Positions 33,452 through 41,776 are shown, numbered from the stretch's first letter. The stretch is DNA of 64,000 bases from Bacillota bacterium (GCA_023400055.1 JAEXFN010000020.1:1-64000); one strand, 5' to 3'. Numbers and translations are program-made. Notes: generated by a model not told the origin, from the sequence alone.

Positions 33452-34421
33452 TGTGGGATCGGTCAGTACCAATCTAGTACTGCTGAATCAGCGCGGGGAG
33501 TTACTGCGCAAGCTTTACCTTCGTTCGCAGGGCAATCCGGTGGGTTCGGTGCAAGATGGATTGTCCCGTCTGGCGGCGGAGAGCAAAGATTATGAGATCG
33601 CCGGCGTGGGGACCACCGGTTCGGGCCGTCAGCTCATCGGCAAGCTGGTCGGCGCCGATCTGATCAAAAATGAGATTACCGCCCATGCCGTGGCTTGTTT
33701 GAATCTGGAACCGGCCGTCCAAACCATCATTGAAATCGGCGGCCAGGATTCGAAGTTGATTCTCATCCGCGACGGCGTGGTTTATGACTTTGCTATGAAC
33801 ACTGTCTGCGCGGCCGGAACCGGTTCTTTCCTGGATCAACAGGCGGCCCGGCTGAATATCGACATCGAAGAACTGGGCAGCCGCGCGGCCCAAGGCAGGC
33901 ATCCGGTGCGGATCGCCGGGCGGTGCGCGGTTTTCGCCGAATCGGACATGATCCATAAGCAGCAGATGGGGCACAAGCTGGAAGACATTCTGGCCGGTCT
34001 TTGCCGGGCGCTGGTCCGCAACTTCCTCAGCAATTTGGGAAAGGGCAAGGAGATCAAGACCCCGGTAATATTCCAGGGCGGGGTCGCCGCCAATTTGGGC
34101 ATCCGCCAGGCGTTCGAAGCGACATTGAATTGCCGTTTGGTCATTCCGGAGCATTTTGACGTCATGGGCGCGGTGGGCGCCGCCTTATTGGCCCGCGATG
34201 AGATGTTCAGCCGCAAATGCGCTTCCAGCTTCAAAGGATTCAAAAACTTGATGGAGCCGGTCGCCACCCAGAGTTTTGACTGTGAAGGCTGCGCCAATCA
34301 GTGCGAAGTGGTCGAGATGCGCCAAGCCGGACGGGTGATTGCCTGCATTGGCGATAAGTGCGGCAAATGGAGCCAGCGGGCCAGCGCGCAGCTGCCGGTG
34401 CCGGAGATTCAGGTCGGATGA
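33429..34421 (+). CDS. 2-hydroxyacyl-CoA dehydratase activase (HgdC-like ATPase)
   Basis: About 330 residues. The ASKHA ATPase core is complete: YLGIDVGSVSTNLVLL, GVGTTGSGRQLIG, IEIGGQDSKLILI, and the cluster-binding NTVCAAGTGSFLDQQAARL and GRCAVFAESDMIHKQQMG. The enzyme passes a low-potential electron to a dehydratase using ATP. After the normal end an extra Cys-rich tail follows (CEGCANQCEV and CIGDKCGKW), as in the large fused clostridial forms. The start is a TTG after GGAGG; an upstream extension lies in the preceding gene. It overlaps mug by four bases. Confidence 0.9.
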   Translation: MQAYLGIDVGSVSTNLVLLNQRGELLRKLYLRSQGNPVGSVQDGLSRLAAESKDYEIAGVGTTGSGRQLIGKLVGADLIKNEITAHAVACLNLEPAVQTIIEIGGQDSKLILIRDGVVYDFAMNTVCAAGTGSFLDQQAARLNIDIEELGSRAAQGRHPVRIAGRCAVFAESDMIHKQQMGHKLEDILAGLCRALVRNFLSNLGKGKEIKTPVIFQGGVAANLGIRQAFEATLNCRLVIPEHFDVMGAVGAALLARDEMFSRKCASSFKGFKNLMEPVATQSFDCEGCANQCEVVEMRQAGRVIACIGDKCGKWSQRASAQLPVPEIQVG

Positions 34422-34939
34422 GTCCGGAATTGGCCATTCCCAATCTGTTGCGGGACGATTTGCGAATTTTGTTTGTGGGGATCAATCCCGGCTTGCGGAG
34501 CGCCGCCCTCCATCACCATTTCGCCGGACCTTCCAACCGGTTTTGGCGTTTTTTATACGAATCCGGCCTGACGCCGCTCAAACTGCGGGGCGAGGAAGAT
34601 GCGCGCCTGCTGGAGCTGGGAATGGGAATCACCAATCTGGTGGCGCGACCCAGCGCCGCCGCGGCTGAATTGCATCCCGAGGAAATGCGCGCCGGGGCGG
34701 TGGAACTGCTGGCGATCCTCCGGCGCTATCGGCCTTTGGTCGCGGCTTATCTCGGAAAGGATATATACAAATACTTATCCCGGCGGAAAGAGCTGAACTG
34801 GGGAATGCAGCAACCGAGTGTGGTGGAGGGAGTGACCGATTATTTGCTCCCCAACCCCAGCGGCTTGAATCGGATGCCTATCGTAGAGCAGTTACAGTAC
34901 TATCAGAATCTAAAAGCTTTGGTCCAAAAACTGACCTAA
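34418..34939 (+). CDS. mug: Mismatch-specific DNA glycosylase (Mug family)
   Basis: About 173 residues of the uracil-DNA glycosylase superfamily. The first motif is ILFVGINPGLRSA with the catalytic Asn, then HHFAGPSNRFWRFLYESGL, and the second motif is LPNPSGLNRMP. Mug removes uracil or thymine opposite guanine and ethenocytosine. The ATG overlaps the activase stop, so this repair gene is transcribed with the dehydratase genes, an odd pairing that may be chance. A terminator follows at once. Confidence 0.93.
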   Translation: MSPELAIPNLLRDDLRILFVGINPGLRSAALHHHFAGPSNRFWRFLYESGLTPLKLRGEEDARLLELGMGITNLVARPSAAAAELHPEEMRAGAVELLAILRRYRPLVAAYLGKDIYKYLSRRKELNWGMQQPSVVEGVTDYLLPNPSGLNRMPIVEQLQYYQNLKALVQKLT

Positions 34940-34940
34940 A

Positions 34941-34973
34941 CTCCCGGTGCTTAAACCGGGAGTCGTTTTTTTT
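34941..34973 (+). terminator. Intrinsic terminator after mug
   Basis: CTCCCGG (34941-34947) pairs with CCGGGAG (34956-34962), followed by a run of eight Ts. It ends the dehydratase-mug operon. Confidence 0.93.
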
Positions 34974-35057
34974 CGTAGCGGCGCTGGCCATTGACAATCC
35001 CGGCCGCTCATTCGATAATTGAATAATTGCATTCTATGATGAAATGAGGTTTTCCCC

Positions 35058-35939
35058 TTGAATACTCCTTTCGTGAAAGGTCCGATCCAAATGCTTTTTT
35101 CGGCGCTTTGCTTTGCGGTGATGGCCTATTTTGCCAAGTTGGCTTCGGCCAATATCCCCGGACCGGAAGTCGTTTTCTTCCGGTTTCTGCTGGGAGTGGT
35201 GGTAGCCCTAATCCTGGCCGCCATCGGCCGGGTGGATCTGCGGGCCACCCGGCGGGAGCTGTTGGTGGCGCGCGGCGTCTTTGGCGGAACCGCCATTTTG
35301 CTTTATTTCATTGCCATGGACCGCGGCTCGATGACCAATAGCAGGGTTCTCAATGATACTTATCCGATCTTTGTCACCATGATCGCCGGTTTTTTTCTAA
35401 AGGAGCGGGTTTCGCTCCTCACCTGGCTTTGCCTGGCCGTGGCCTGGATCGGGGTCGGGCTGTTGATCCATCCGAATCTGCATCATGTTTACTGGCCGGA
35501 TATTCTGGCGTTGCTTTCCGGGATCCTGTCGGCCCTGGCGGTGCTGGTGGTCCGGCAATTGCGGCAAAACGGCGAATCGGCTTGGACGGTATTCTTTTAT
35601 CTGAGCCTCTTCGGTTTATTGGTTTCGTTTTTCTTCGCGATACCGGTCTGGAAATGGCCGGACGGCCGGGCCGGATTTTTCCTGACGGCCACGGCGCTGA
35701 CCGGACTGATCGCCCAGGTTACCATGACTTCGGCTTATAAATATTGCAGCGCCTCGGTGGGGTCGATTCTTTCGATGACCACCATGGTGTTCGCGGCGGT
35801 ATTCGGAATGGCCTGGCTGGGAGAAAAGCTCAGCGTCGGCGAGGCGGCCGGCGCCCTGCTGATCGCCTTGGGCGGCGCTGCGATGGCCTGGTTAAGCAAT
35901 AAAGAGCCCGAGACGGCGGTGAGCCAAATTTCGGCTTGA
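35058..35939 (+). CDS. EamA-family transporter (DMT superfamily)
   Basis: A 293-residue permease with ten predicted membrane helices in two EamA repeats. The first repeat starts MLFSALCFAVMAYFAKLAS and PGPEVVFFRFLLG; the second contains VTMTSAYKYCSASVGSILS and AGALLIALGGAAMAW near the end. Members export amino acids, metabolites or nucleotides; the substrate is unknown. The start is taken as a TTG with a weak GAGG site, and an internal ATG is possible. It appears to be a stand-alone gene. Confidence 0.92.
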   Translation: MNTPFVKGPIQMLFSALCFAVMAYFAKLASANIPGPEVVFFRFLLGVVVALILAAIGRVDLRATRRELLVARGVFGGTAILLYFIAMDRGSMTNSRVLNDTYPIFVTMIAGFFLKERVSLLTWLCLAVAWIGVGLLIHPNLHHVYWPDILALLSGILSALAVLVVRQLRQNGESAWTVFFYLSLFGLLVSFFFAIPVWKWPDGRAGFFLTATALTGLIAQVTMTSAYKYCSASVGSILSMTTMVFAAVFGMAWLGEKLSVGEAAGALLIALGGAAMAWLSNKEPETAVSQISA

Positions 35940-36094
35940 TTGTTTCATTCATCAAAAAACTTTTATCCGCAAGGAAGCTGTGGCAATCGCCGTTACAGTT
36001 GCTTGTTCCAGGAAGGACTCTTTTTGCTTAGCAGGAAATCGACCCAGCCCGTTTAATTAAATCTCCCATAATGACTTCGGAAGGAGTTTTGGTA

Positions 36095-36448
36095 ATGGAG
36101 TGTCCGAAATGCCATAAAACTTTGGAAAGAAAGACCAGAAAAGGCGAGGTTATTTACCCGTGCGACGAATGTGATCTGGAGGTGCAGGGATTATCCGAAA
36201 CCAAGGAGTATCGTAAGCAGCTGAATGTGAATGAGCTCGTCGAATTGCGCTTCCGGGAACCGGAAACGCAAAAAGTGAAGGATAGCTTCTTAACGACCAT
36301 AGTTCCGGAACTGGACAGTCTGGTCGGTTTCGGGCCGGAACTTTACCGGGTTACCAAAAAAGTCTATCAATATTGGTATGTCGCAGCAGCGGATAAAACC
36401 GATGTGCGAGTGGATGTTTTCATCGCGAAGGACGATTCCTTCGATTAA
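36095..36448 (+). CDS. Small zinc-ribbon protein of unknown function
   Basis: About 117 residues. It opens with ECPKCHKTLERKTRKG followed by YPCDECDLEV, a four-Cys zinc ribbon, then an alpha/beta C-terminal half (LVGFGPELYRVTKKVYQYWYV) with no family recognised. The ATG at 36095 follows GGAAGGAG; an ATG at 36071 is less likely. It ends just before the 36.5-kb repeat array. Function unknown; nucleic acid or protein binding through the ribbon is only a guess. Confidence 0.7.
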   Translation: MECPKCHKTLERKTRKGEVIYPCDECDLEVQGLSETKEYRKQLNVNELVELRFREPETQKVKDSFLTTIVPELDSLVGFGPELYRVTKKVYQYWYVAAADKTDVRVDVFIAKDDSFD

Positions 36449-36496
36449 CGCCGATCAATTTAATGGGCCGGTCCAGTTCCTCGAAGTCTGAAGAAG

Positions 36497-36685
36497 CATC
36501 CCCAATCTTCGAAGCTGTCTCCCCAGCGTTGGGTTCAGCTTCCCCAAACCTCGGGACGGCTTTCCCGAGCCTTGGTCTCGTTTGCCCAAAGCTTGGGGGA
36601 GTTTCCCCAAAGGTTGGGAATGCTTGCCCAAGGCTTGGGAAAGCAGGGATGGTCTTTGGGAATGCAGGGATGAGCTGATCCGTTG
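36497..36685. repeat. 21-bp tandem repeat array (family 3)
   Basis: Nine units of exactly 21 bp run from 36497 to 36685. Seven have the form CCCCAA...TTGGG, a small inverted repeat inside each unit (best in CCCAAAGCTTGGG near 36585). The last two change to CAGGGATG. An open frame with seven-residue periodicity (SPNLGTA, FPSLGLV, CPKLGGV) spans the array but lacks a ribosome site. The array is followed after 16 bases by an inverted relative at 36702-36869. Confidence 0.9.
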
Positions 36686-36701
36686 AACGGACCATCGCGT
36701 A

Positions 36702-36869
36702 CCTAACAAGGACGAAGACCATCCCTAACAAGGATCATAGCATACCTGACATGGACGCGAAGGTCCGTGCATGGATAAAGACCATCCCTAACATGGACCT
36801 GCCCATCCCTAAAGGGATGATGATTATCCCTAAAGTACCGAAGACCATCCCTCCCATGCGCCTTTAAAG
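36702..36869. repeat. 21-bp tandem repeat array (family 3, inverted partner)
   Basis: Eight units of exactly 21 bp with the core CCATCCCTAACATGGA. AAGACCATCCCT at 36715-36726 is the perfect reverse complement of AGGGATGGTCTT at 36645-36656 in the preceding array, and the same 12-mer recurs near 36780 and 36842. The two arrays therefore meet head-to-head. The last unit is degenerate. No spacers and no protein are supported. Confidence 0.88.
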
Positions 36870-37286
36870 AACCGTTCTGATGGGAAATTTATCGGAATGA
36901 GCATCGGGCATCCCGGAAGAACCGGTCAGCCATTATTTTCCTCGGGAATCTTCACCCGATGGACACAAACTTGTTTTACAATAAGATTGGAGCGGCCATA
37001 GAAAGTAGAATCAGATACTCAGGCTCCACTGGACATTATTTCACCGGAAAGCCCTCATTCCTTCGGGAGTGGGGGCTTTTTCTATGAAAATCTCACTCAA
37101 ACAAGCACAGCCCAAAATTAGGGCTACCCAAGCGCCGTCCGGAAAATTACCATCACAGCTTGCAATCGTTTGGGCTATGCTTATATTTTTTACTAAAATT
37201 GGAATTTTGGAAATGTTTTTAGAGGAAATTAATGGATAATATGGAATTTAACAATAAATGGTTGTGAAGCTAAAGAGGGTGCGCCA
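36870..37286 (+). other. Intergenic region with an orphan intrinsic terminator
   Basis: No protein gene is supported. A good terminator lies at 37048-37082: AAAGCCC pairs with GGGCTTT through a mostly paired stem, followed by Ts. No gene ends before it on the plus strand except the zinc-ribbon gene some 600 bp upstream, so it may end a transcript that crosses the repeat arrays or a small RNA starting near 36970. The bases 37090-37280 look AT-rich and likely carry the promoter of the protease gene. Confidence 0.5.
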
Positions 37287-39107
37287 ATGAGCAAAAAATC
37301 GCTTTGGCTGGCTTTGGTGATGATCGTCCTACTTTCAATCCTGTGGGCGGGTTGTGGCGGAAGTGGCGGCTATGATGCGAATACCAACCCGCCGGATTCC
37401 GCCGCGGAACCGACGCCGAGTCCGTCAGCGGGACCCGATCCGACGCCGACTGCCACGCCGCGTCCGGTCACCGCCCAATGGGATTTCCTCGTTTACATGG
37501 ATGGCGATAACAACCTGGAAGGCGAAGCGATTGCCGATTTTAATGAAATGGAACGGATCGGTTCGAACAGCGATGTTAACGTCCTGGTGCTATTGGACCG
37601 CAGCCCCGATTATGACACTTCCAACGGTAACTGGCAGGATACCAGACTCTATCGGGTGACAAAAGACAATGCCGACAGTCCGAGTCTGGTTTCGGAGTGG
37701 CTTCAAGATTACGGCAAAGCGGAACTGAACATGGCCGATCCCAATACGCTACGCAATTTCATTGTCTATTGCCAGCAGCATTATCCCGCCGAACATACTT
37801 TGCTGACACTGTGGAATCATGGCGGCGGTGTCCGGCCCCGCGCTATCGGAGCCAAGGATAAGTTTCAAAGATCTTTGGCGCTGCAGTCGGCCTCCAGTCA
37901 AACGCCGCTGGCAAAAGGGATCTGCTGGGATGATACCACCGGAACCGATCTCTGGTCCTGTTTGACTACGGATAAGGTGGCCGAAGCCCTGGCCGGGGCC
38001 CGGAATATTACCGGAAAGAAGATCGACATTTTGAATCTGGACGCCTGCTTGATGCAGTTATTGGAACAGGCCTACGAATGGCGCAACGAGGCCGATTACA
38101 TGGTCGGCTCGGCCGAAGACGTTCCCAGCACCGGCAACGCCTATGATGCCGTATTGCGTCATTTGACTGCCAATCCCAATATGAGCGCCGCTTCCTTGGC
38201 CGTGACCTTGGTGGAGGATTATTATGATAATTACCGGACCCAAAAGCCCGTGCCGAATACGACGTATTCGGCGCTCAATCTCCGCGCGCTGCCGGCGATG
38301 ATGCCCTTGTTTGCCAACTTTGCCGCCGCCTTGAAACGCTCCACCGATTTGACGGGTATTTACCGCGCGGCATTCGAAACGGATTATTACGATTATCCGG
38401 AAAACAGTGATTTGGACGGTTTCGCCTATTTCCTGGCCAAGTATACAACGGATCAAAGTTTGAAAAGCGCCGCGGGCGCGTTGCAAACCGGCATTTCCGG
38501 CGCGGTGCTCGCCCATCGCGAAACGGGGATTCATGTCGGAGCAGCGCATGGACTGGCAATCTTGTTGCCGACCAGCGATGAATGGTCGAATTACTCAGCG
38601 GCGAATCAATATGCGCTGCTGCGTTTGGCACAGGATACCGAGTGGGATGATTTTATCCGGAATTATGCGGCCTATACGGCTCAGGCAATCGGCAAACAAG
38701 ACACTATGACCGTTCAGATCACTTGGGACAGCGGCGACTGTGATTTGGAGATGATCGAGTCCCATGGCCCGCATTATATCGAGTTTTATAACGTAGTTTC
38801 CGGAACGACTCCGAACGGCTATTTTTCGCCGGATGCGCGGAACGGGGGCATGGAAAGCTATACGTTGAAACCGACGCACGCCATCGGCTATTATTTACCG
38901 GGTTTTCGCCGTTTTAGTTCATCGGGAACGGTAATCGTCGCGATTACCGTGAATGGAATAAACAATCGTTATGCCATCGACATTCCCAAGGATGGCCAAC
39001 TCCATGTGCTTCCGGATCTGGACCGGTTCTGGATTAAAAATCTTCATCCCAACCTGCAATTGCTGACGGTCGGGAGCGGGGCGACCCGAAAACAGGTTAC
39101 GCCCTGA
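37287..39107 (+). CDS. Secreted clostripain-family (C11) cysteine protease, probable lipoprotein
   Basis: 606 residues. A signal peptide ending in LWAGCGGSGG suggests a lipid-anchored Cys, though the position before the Ala is Trp rather than the usual Leu. A Pro/Thr-rich linker (residues 30-60) leads to the peptidase C11 domain: FLVYMDGDNNLEG, LTLWNHGGGVRPRA with the catalytic His, and ILNLDACLMQLLEQ with the catalytic Cys. VGSAEDVPSTGNAYD is the usual following block. A C-terminal beta domain of about 150 residues follows. Members cleave after Arg or Lys and are made as self-processing precursors. It is a single gene. Confidence 0.9.
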   Translation: MSKKSLWLALVMIVLLSILWAGCGGSGGYDANTNPPDSAAEPTPSPSAGPDPTPTATPRPVTAQWDFLVYMDGDNNLEGEAIADFNEMERIGSNSDVNVLVLLDRSPDYDTSNGNWQDTRLYRVTKDNADSPSLVSEWLQDYGKAELNMADPNTLRNFIVYCQQHYPAEHTLLTLWNHGGGVRPRAIGAKDKFQRSLALQSASSQTPLAKGICWDDTTGTDLWSCLTTDKVAEALAGARNITGKKIDILNLDACLMQLLEQAYEWRNEADYMVGSAEDVPSTGNAYDAVLRHLTANPNMSAASLAVTLVEDYYDNYRTQKPVPNTTYSALNLRALPAMMPLFANFAAALKRSTDLTGIYRAAFETDYYDYPENSDLDGFAYFLAKYTTDQSLKSAAGALQTGISGAVLAHRETGIHVGAAHGLAILLPTSDEWSNYSAANQYALLRLAQDTEWDDFIRNYAAYTAQAIGKQDTMTVQITWDSGDCDLEMIESHGPHYIEFYNVVSGTTPNGYFSPDARNGGMESYTLKPTHAIGYYLPGFRRFSSSGTVIVAITVNGINNRYAIDIPKDGQLHVLPDLDRFWIKNLHPNLQLLTVGSGATRKQVTP

Positions 39108-39218
39108 GGTGAAACAGCCCGTTTCGGTATGTTCCTGAGCCATTGGAAGGAGCGAGGCGCTTGACTGTCGAACAAGCATTTGATAAAGTACTTGTAAAAA
39201 ATAAAGCAGGTGGATCGA

Positions 39219-39788
39219 ATGGGGCGTTGCGACTGGGCGGGCAATGATCCGCTCTATATCGATTATCACGACCGGGAGTGGGGAGTTCCGGTGCACGACG
39301 ACAAAAAACTCTTTGAATTCTTAATCCTGGAAGGAGCGCAAGCCGGGCTGAGTTGGATCACCATTCTCCGGAAACGGGAAAATTACCGGCAGGCTTTGGC
39401 GGGATTCGATCCGGCGGCGGTCGCCGAATTCGGTGACGACCAGATCGCCGCGCTGCTGCAGAATCCGGGGATCGTCCGCAACCGGCGCAAGATCGAGGCG
39501 GCCATCGGCAACGCCAAGGCGTTTTTGAAAGTTCAGGCGGAGTTCGGCAGTTTTGACAGCTTTCTCTGGCGGTTCGTCGCCGGGAAACCGTTGCAGAATG
39601 CCTGGGCAACGCTGGCGGAGGTCCCGGCCGAATCTCCCGAATCCCGGGCCTTAAGCCGCGAACTGCTGCAGCGGGGCTTTCGTTTTGTCGGTCCTACGAT
39701 TTGCTATGCCTTAATGCAAGCGGTGGGAATGGTCAACGATCATCTGCGGGATTGCGACCGGCATCGCGAATGCGGTGCGCTGCAATAA
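39219..39788 (+). CDS. tag: DNA-3-methyladenine glycosylase I
   Basis: About 189 residues. CDWAGNDPLYIDYHDREWG at the start and the zinc ligands Cys and His at the end (HLRDCDRHRECG) mark the Tag family; LEGAQAGLSWITILRKRENY is the substrate pocket, shown in part. It removes 3-methyladenine from alkylated DNA. The ATG at 39219 follows AGGTGG; the ATG at 39210 is less well placed. Together with mug it is one of two base-excision genes in this region. Confidence 0.96.
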   Translation: MGRCDWAGNDPLYIDYHDREWGVPVHDDKKLFEFLILEGAQAGLSWITILRKRENYRQALAGFDPAAVAEFGDDQIAALLQNPGIVRNRRKIEAAIGNAKAFLKVQAEFGSFDSFLWRFVAGKPLQNAWATLAEVPAESPESRALSRELLQRGFRFVGPTICYALMQAVGMVNDHLRDCDRHRECGALQ

Positions 39789-40092
39789 ACGAAGCATAGT
39801 CGGGACATCAGCTTAAATCGTTAAACCGATATTTTTTCATGCGGCGAAAATTAAATTTTAATTTATTGCAAATTACCTAAGGATAGTTGATTCCATGAGC
39901 GTTTCTACCATTGCGCGGCGAGTCGCTTTGTGATAGAGTAAAGAAAACCGAGCGATTCAATATGCATTGCGATAATGGTTCGGGAGTTCGCCTATTTTCT
40001 GAGGGTCATCACTATGGTTTTCGAGCAGCGTTGTGAAGAACTCCGGCTAAAAGCTCGGGAAACAAGGGATAAAGTCGTTCGCAAGGCAATTT
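39789..40092. other. Intergenic, no feature recognised
   Basis: About 300 bp with no reading frame that has a ribosome site. A weak hairpin ATCG/CGAT followed by six Ts near 39820-39840 could end tag. Nothing else stands out. Confidence 0.5.
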
Positions 40093-40780
40093 TTGCGATT
40101 TGAAAGACTTCAACATGAACATGGCTTTAGAAAAATGGGCAAGGACTGGTTCATTATACGGTGAGTGGAGCCGGAATTGCAACAGATTCGCTTTGATAAG
40201 CAACAATTTACGCCGAGTAAGATCGTTGGTGTGGGTCGAAATTTTGTGGCCCACATTCGGGTTACAAAACGAGATCCCGGATGAACCGGTGTTGTTCATC
40301 AAACCCAACAGTGCGCTGACGGAAACCATTACCTTGCCGGAGACCAGTTGCCGTTGCGAAGGCGAGCTTTCATTCTTAATCAAAAACGGCGCCTTAGGCG
40401 CGGTTGCCTTCGGGCTCGATTTGACATTGGGAGAAGTTCAAAACCGTTTGAAAGCCAAGGGTCTCCCCTGGGAAAAAGCCAAGGCCTTTAATGGTTCGGC
40501 CGCCTTCAGTCCGTTTGTAACGTTTGACTCTCAGGCTGAACTGCAGTTGGAATTGTGGCTCAACGGCCGGTTGCAACAATCCGGTGGAGTGGCCTTAATG
40601 ATTCATAAACCCGCGGAAATTTTAACCGAGATTAAGCGTTATTTCGATTTGGAAGATTACGACGTGGTGATGACCGGGACACCGTCGGGGGTCAAGGAAT
40701 TGGCCCGGGGCGACCGGTTGCATGGCATGGTAAAGAGCGGCGGACGCATTCTGGTTGAGCGGGAATGGTTGATTGGCTAA
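40093..40780 (+). pseudogene. Fumarylacetoacetate hydrolase family gene, broken by stop and frameshift
   Basis: The main open part (frame of 40100-40780) is clearly FAH family from EIPDEPVLFIKPNSAL onward, with CEGELSFLIK, the FNGSAAFSPFV block and VVMTGTPSGVKEL near the end. The conserved N-terminal part, PSKIVGVGRNFVAH, is instead in the frame starting at TTG 40093 and ends near 40255-40266, where one base too many (or two too few) shifts the frame. That first frame also has an in-frame TGA at 40162. So the coding region carries at least two lesions. Either it is a decaying gene or the sequence has errors. An intact version would act on acylpyruvate-like substrates. Confidence 0.7.
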
Positions 40781-40826
40781 CGCGTTGTGATGGATCGCTT
40801 CATAATCATCTGCTCAGGAGGATACG

Positions 40827-41117
40827 ATGGAAATTCCGCAAGTTCAGCATCAGGCAGGCAGAAAACGGGGTAAAATTTTTTTATTTGCCTTGAGTACCTG
40901 CATCTGGTGCCGTAAGACCAAACAGTTGTTGCAAGATCTGGAGATCGAATTCGATTTTGTCGATCTCGATCGGTTGGACGGAGAGGAGAAGGAGACGGTT
41001 CTCGGCGAATTGCGCAAATGGAACCCGGATGTTTCTTTTCCGACGCTCGTCATCAATGACGCGATAAAAATCATTGGTTTTCATGAAACCGAAGTGCGGG
41101 AGGCGTTGGGGGAATGA
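40827..41117 (+). CDS. Glutaredoxin-like protein (NrdH/YruB type)
   Basis: A 96-residue thioredoxin-fold protein. FLFALSTCIWCRKTKQLL carries the C-x-x-C active site near residue 26; SFPTLVIND supplies the cis-Pro. Such proteins reduce disulfides and are recharged by a reductase rather than glutathione in anaerobes. Its last bases overlap the start of the ferredoxin:thioredoxin reductase gene by four, so the two are translationally coupled and likely work as donor and target. The ribosome site is AGGAGG. Confidence 0.92.
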   Translation: MEIPQVQHQAGRKRGKIFLFALSTCIWCRKTKQLLQDLEIEFDFVDLDRLDGEEKETVLGELRKWNPDVSFPTLVINDAIKIIGFHETEVREALGE

Positions 41118-41632
41118 AGGAACCGTATCAGGATCAGGTCGATCCCGCGGCTGTGACCGCGCTTTATCAAAGGTTACAGCGCGAGGCGGAGGCGGCCGGC
41201 TACCACTTAAATCCCGATCAGGATTTTACCATGGCTTTGGTAGAAGGACTGTTGGTCAATACCGCCCGTTACGGTTATCCGAGTTGCCCTTGCCGTCTGG
41301 CGTCCGGTTCCGCGGCAACGGATCGCGATATCATTTGCCCTTGCGATTACCGGGATCCGGATCTGACCGAGTACGGTAATTGCTTTTGTGCTCTATATGT
41401 GTCGGAGGAGATCGTAGGGGCTGAGGCGACAGCGCGTTCCATTCCGGAACGGCGTCCCCATCCCGGCGGGCGTCGGCCGGAGATTCCGGAAGAAGTGCGT
41501 GAGTTGCCTCGCTCCTTGCCTTATCCGGTTTGGCGGTGTAAGGTCTGCGGCTATCTCTGTGCGCGCGAGAATCCTCCCGAAGTGTGTCCGATTTGTAAAG
41601 CCCGCCATGAACGGTTTGAGCGCTTTCTCTAA
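41114..41632 (+). CDS. Ferredoxin:thioredoxin reductase catalytic subunit fused to rubredoxin-like domain
   Basis: A 172-residue fusion. Residues 1-110 match the FTR catalytic beta chain: the cysteine motifs are CPC, CPC and CFC, where the classical enzyme has CHC; the His next to the active disulfide is replaced by Phe. The C-terminal 45 residues form a rubredoxin/rubrerythrin-type iron site (WRCKVCGYLC and CPICKA). The enzyme would pass electrons from ferredoxin or the rubredoxin domain to the glutaredoxin encoded just upstream. No FTR variable chain is seen. Confidence 0.88.
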   Translation: MKEPYQDQVDPAAVTALYQRLQREAEAAGYHLNPDQDFTMALVEGLLVNTARYGYPSCPCRLASGSAATDRDIICPCDYRDPDLTEYGNCFCALYVSEEIVGAEATARSIPERRPHPGGRRPEIPEEVRELPRSLPYPVWRCKVCGYLCARENPPEVCPICKARHERFERFL

Positions 41633-41636
41633 AAGG

Positions 41637-41677
41637 GTTGTAATAAACCTTGGCCCGCAGGCCAAGGCGATTACAAC
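41637..41677. repeat. Long perfect-arm inverted repeat after the FTR gene
   Basis: GTTGTAAT (41637-41644) pairs with ATTACAAC (41670-41677), and inside it CCTTGGCC pairs with GGCCAAGG around a four-base loop. No T-tract follows. It may act as a terminator-like RNA hairpin, an mRNA end stabiliser or a small repeat element. Confidence 0.75.
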
Positions 41678-41776
41678 GCTTGGGGAAACAAACGATAAAT
41701 CGTTTTAAAACTATTGGCTGGACGATTTCCCAGTTTGAAAGACTCTATCCCATGTTTCCGAGGGAAGGGGATTGAA

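Noticed and set aside
33501..34154. 217-residue minus-strand frame
   Set aside because: It lies opposite the activase gene, which has all family motifs.
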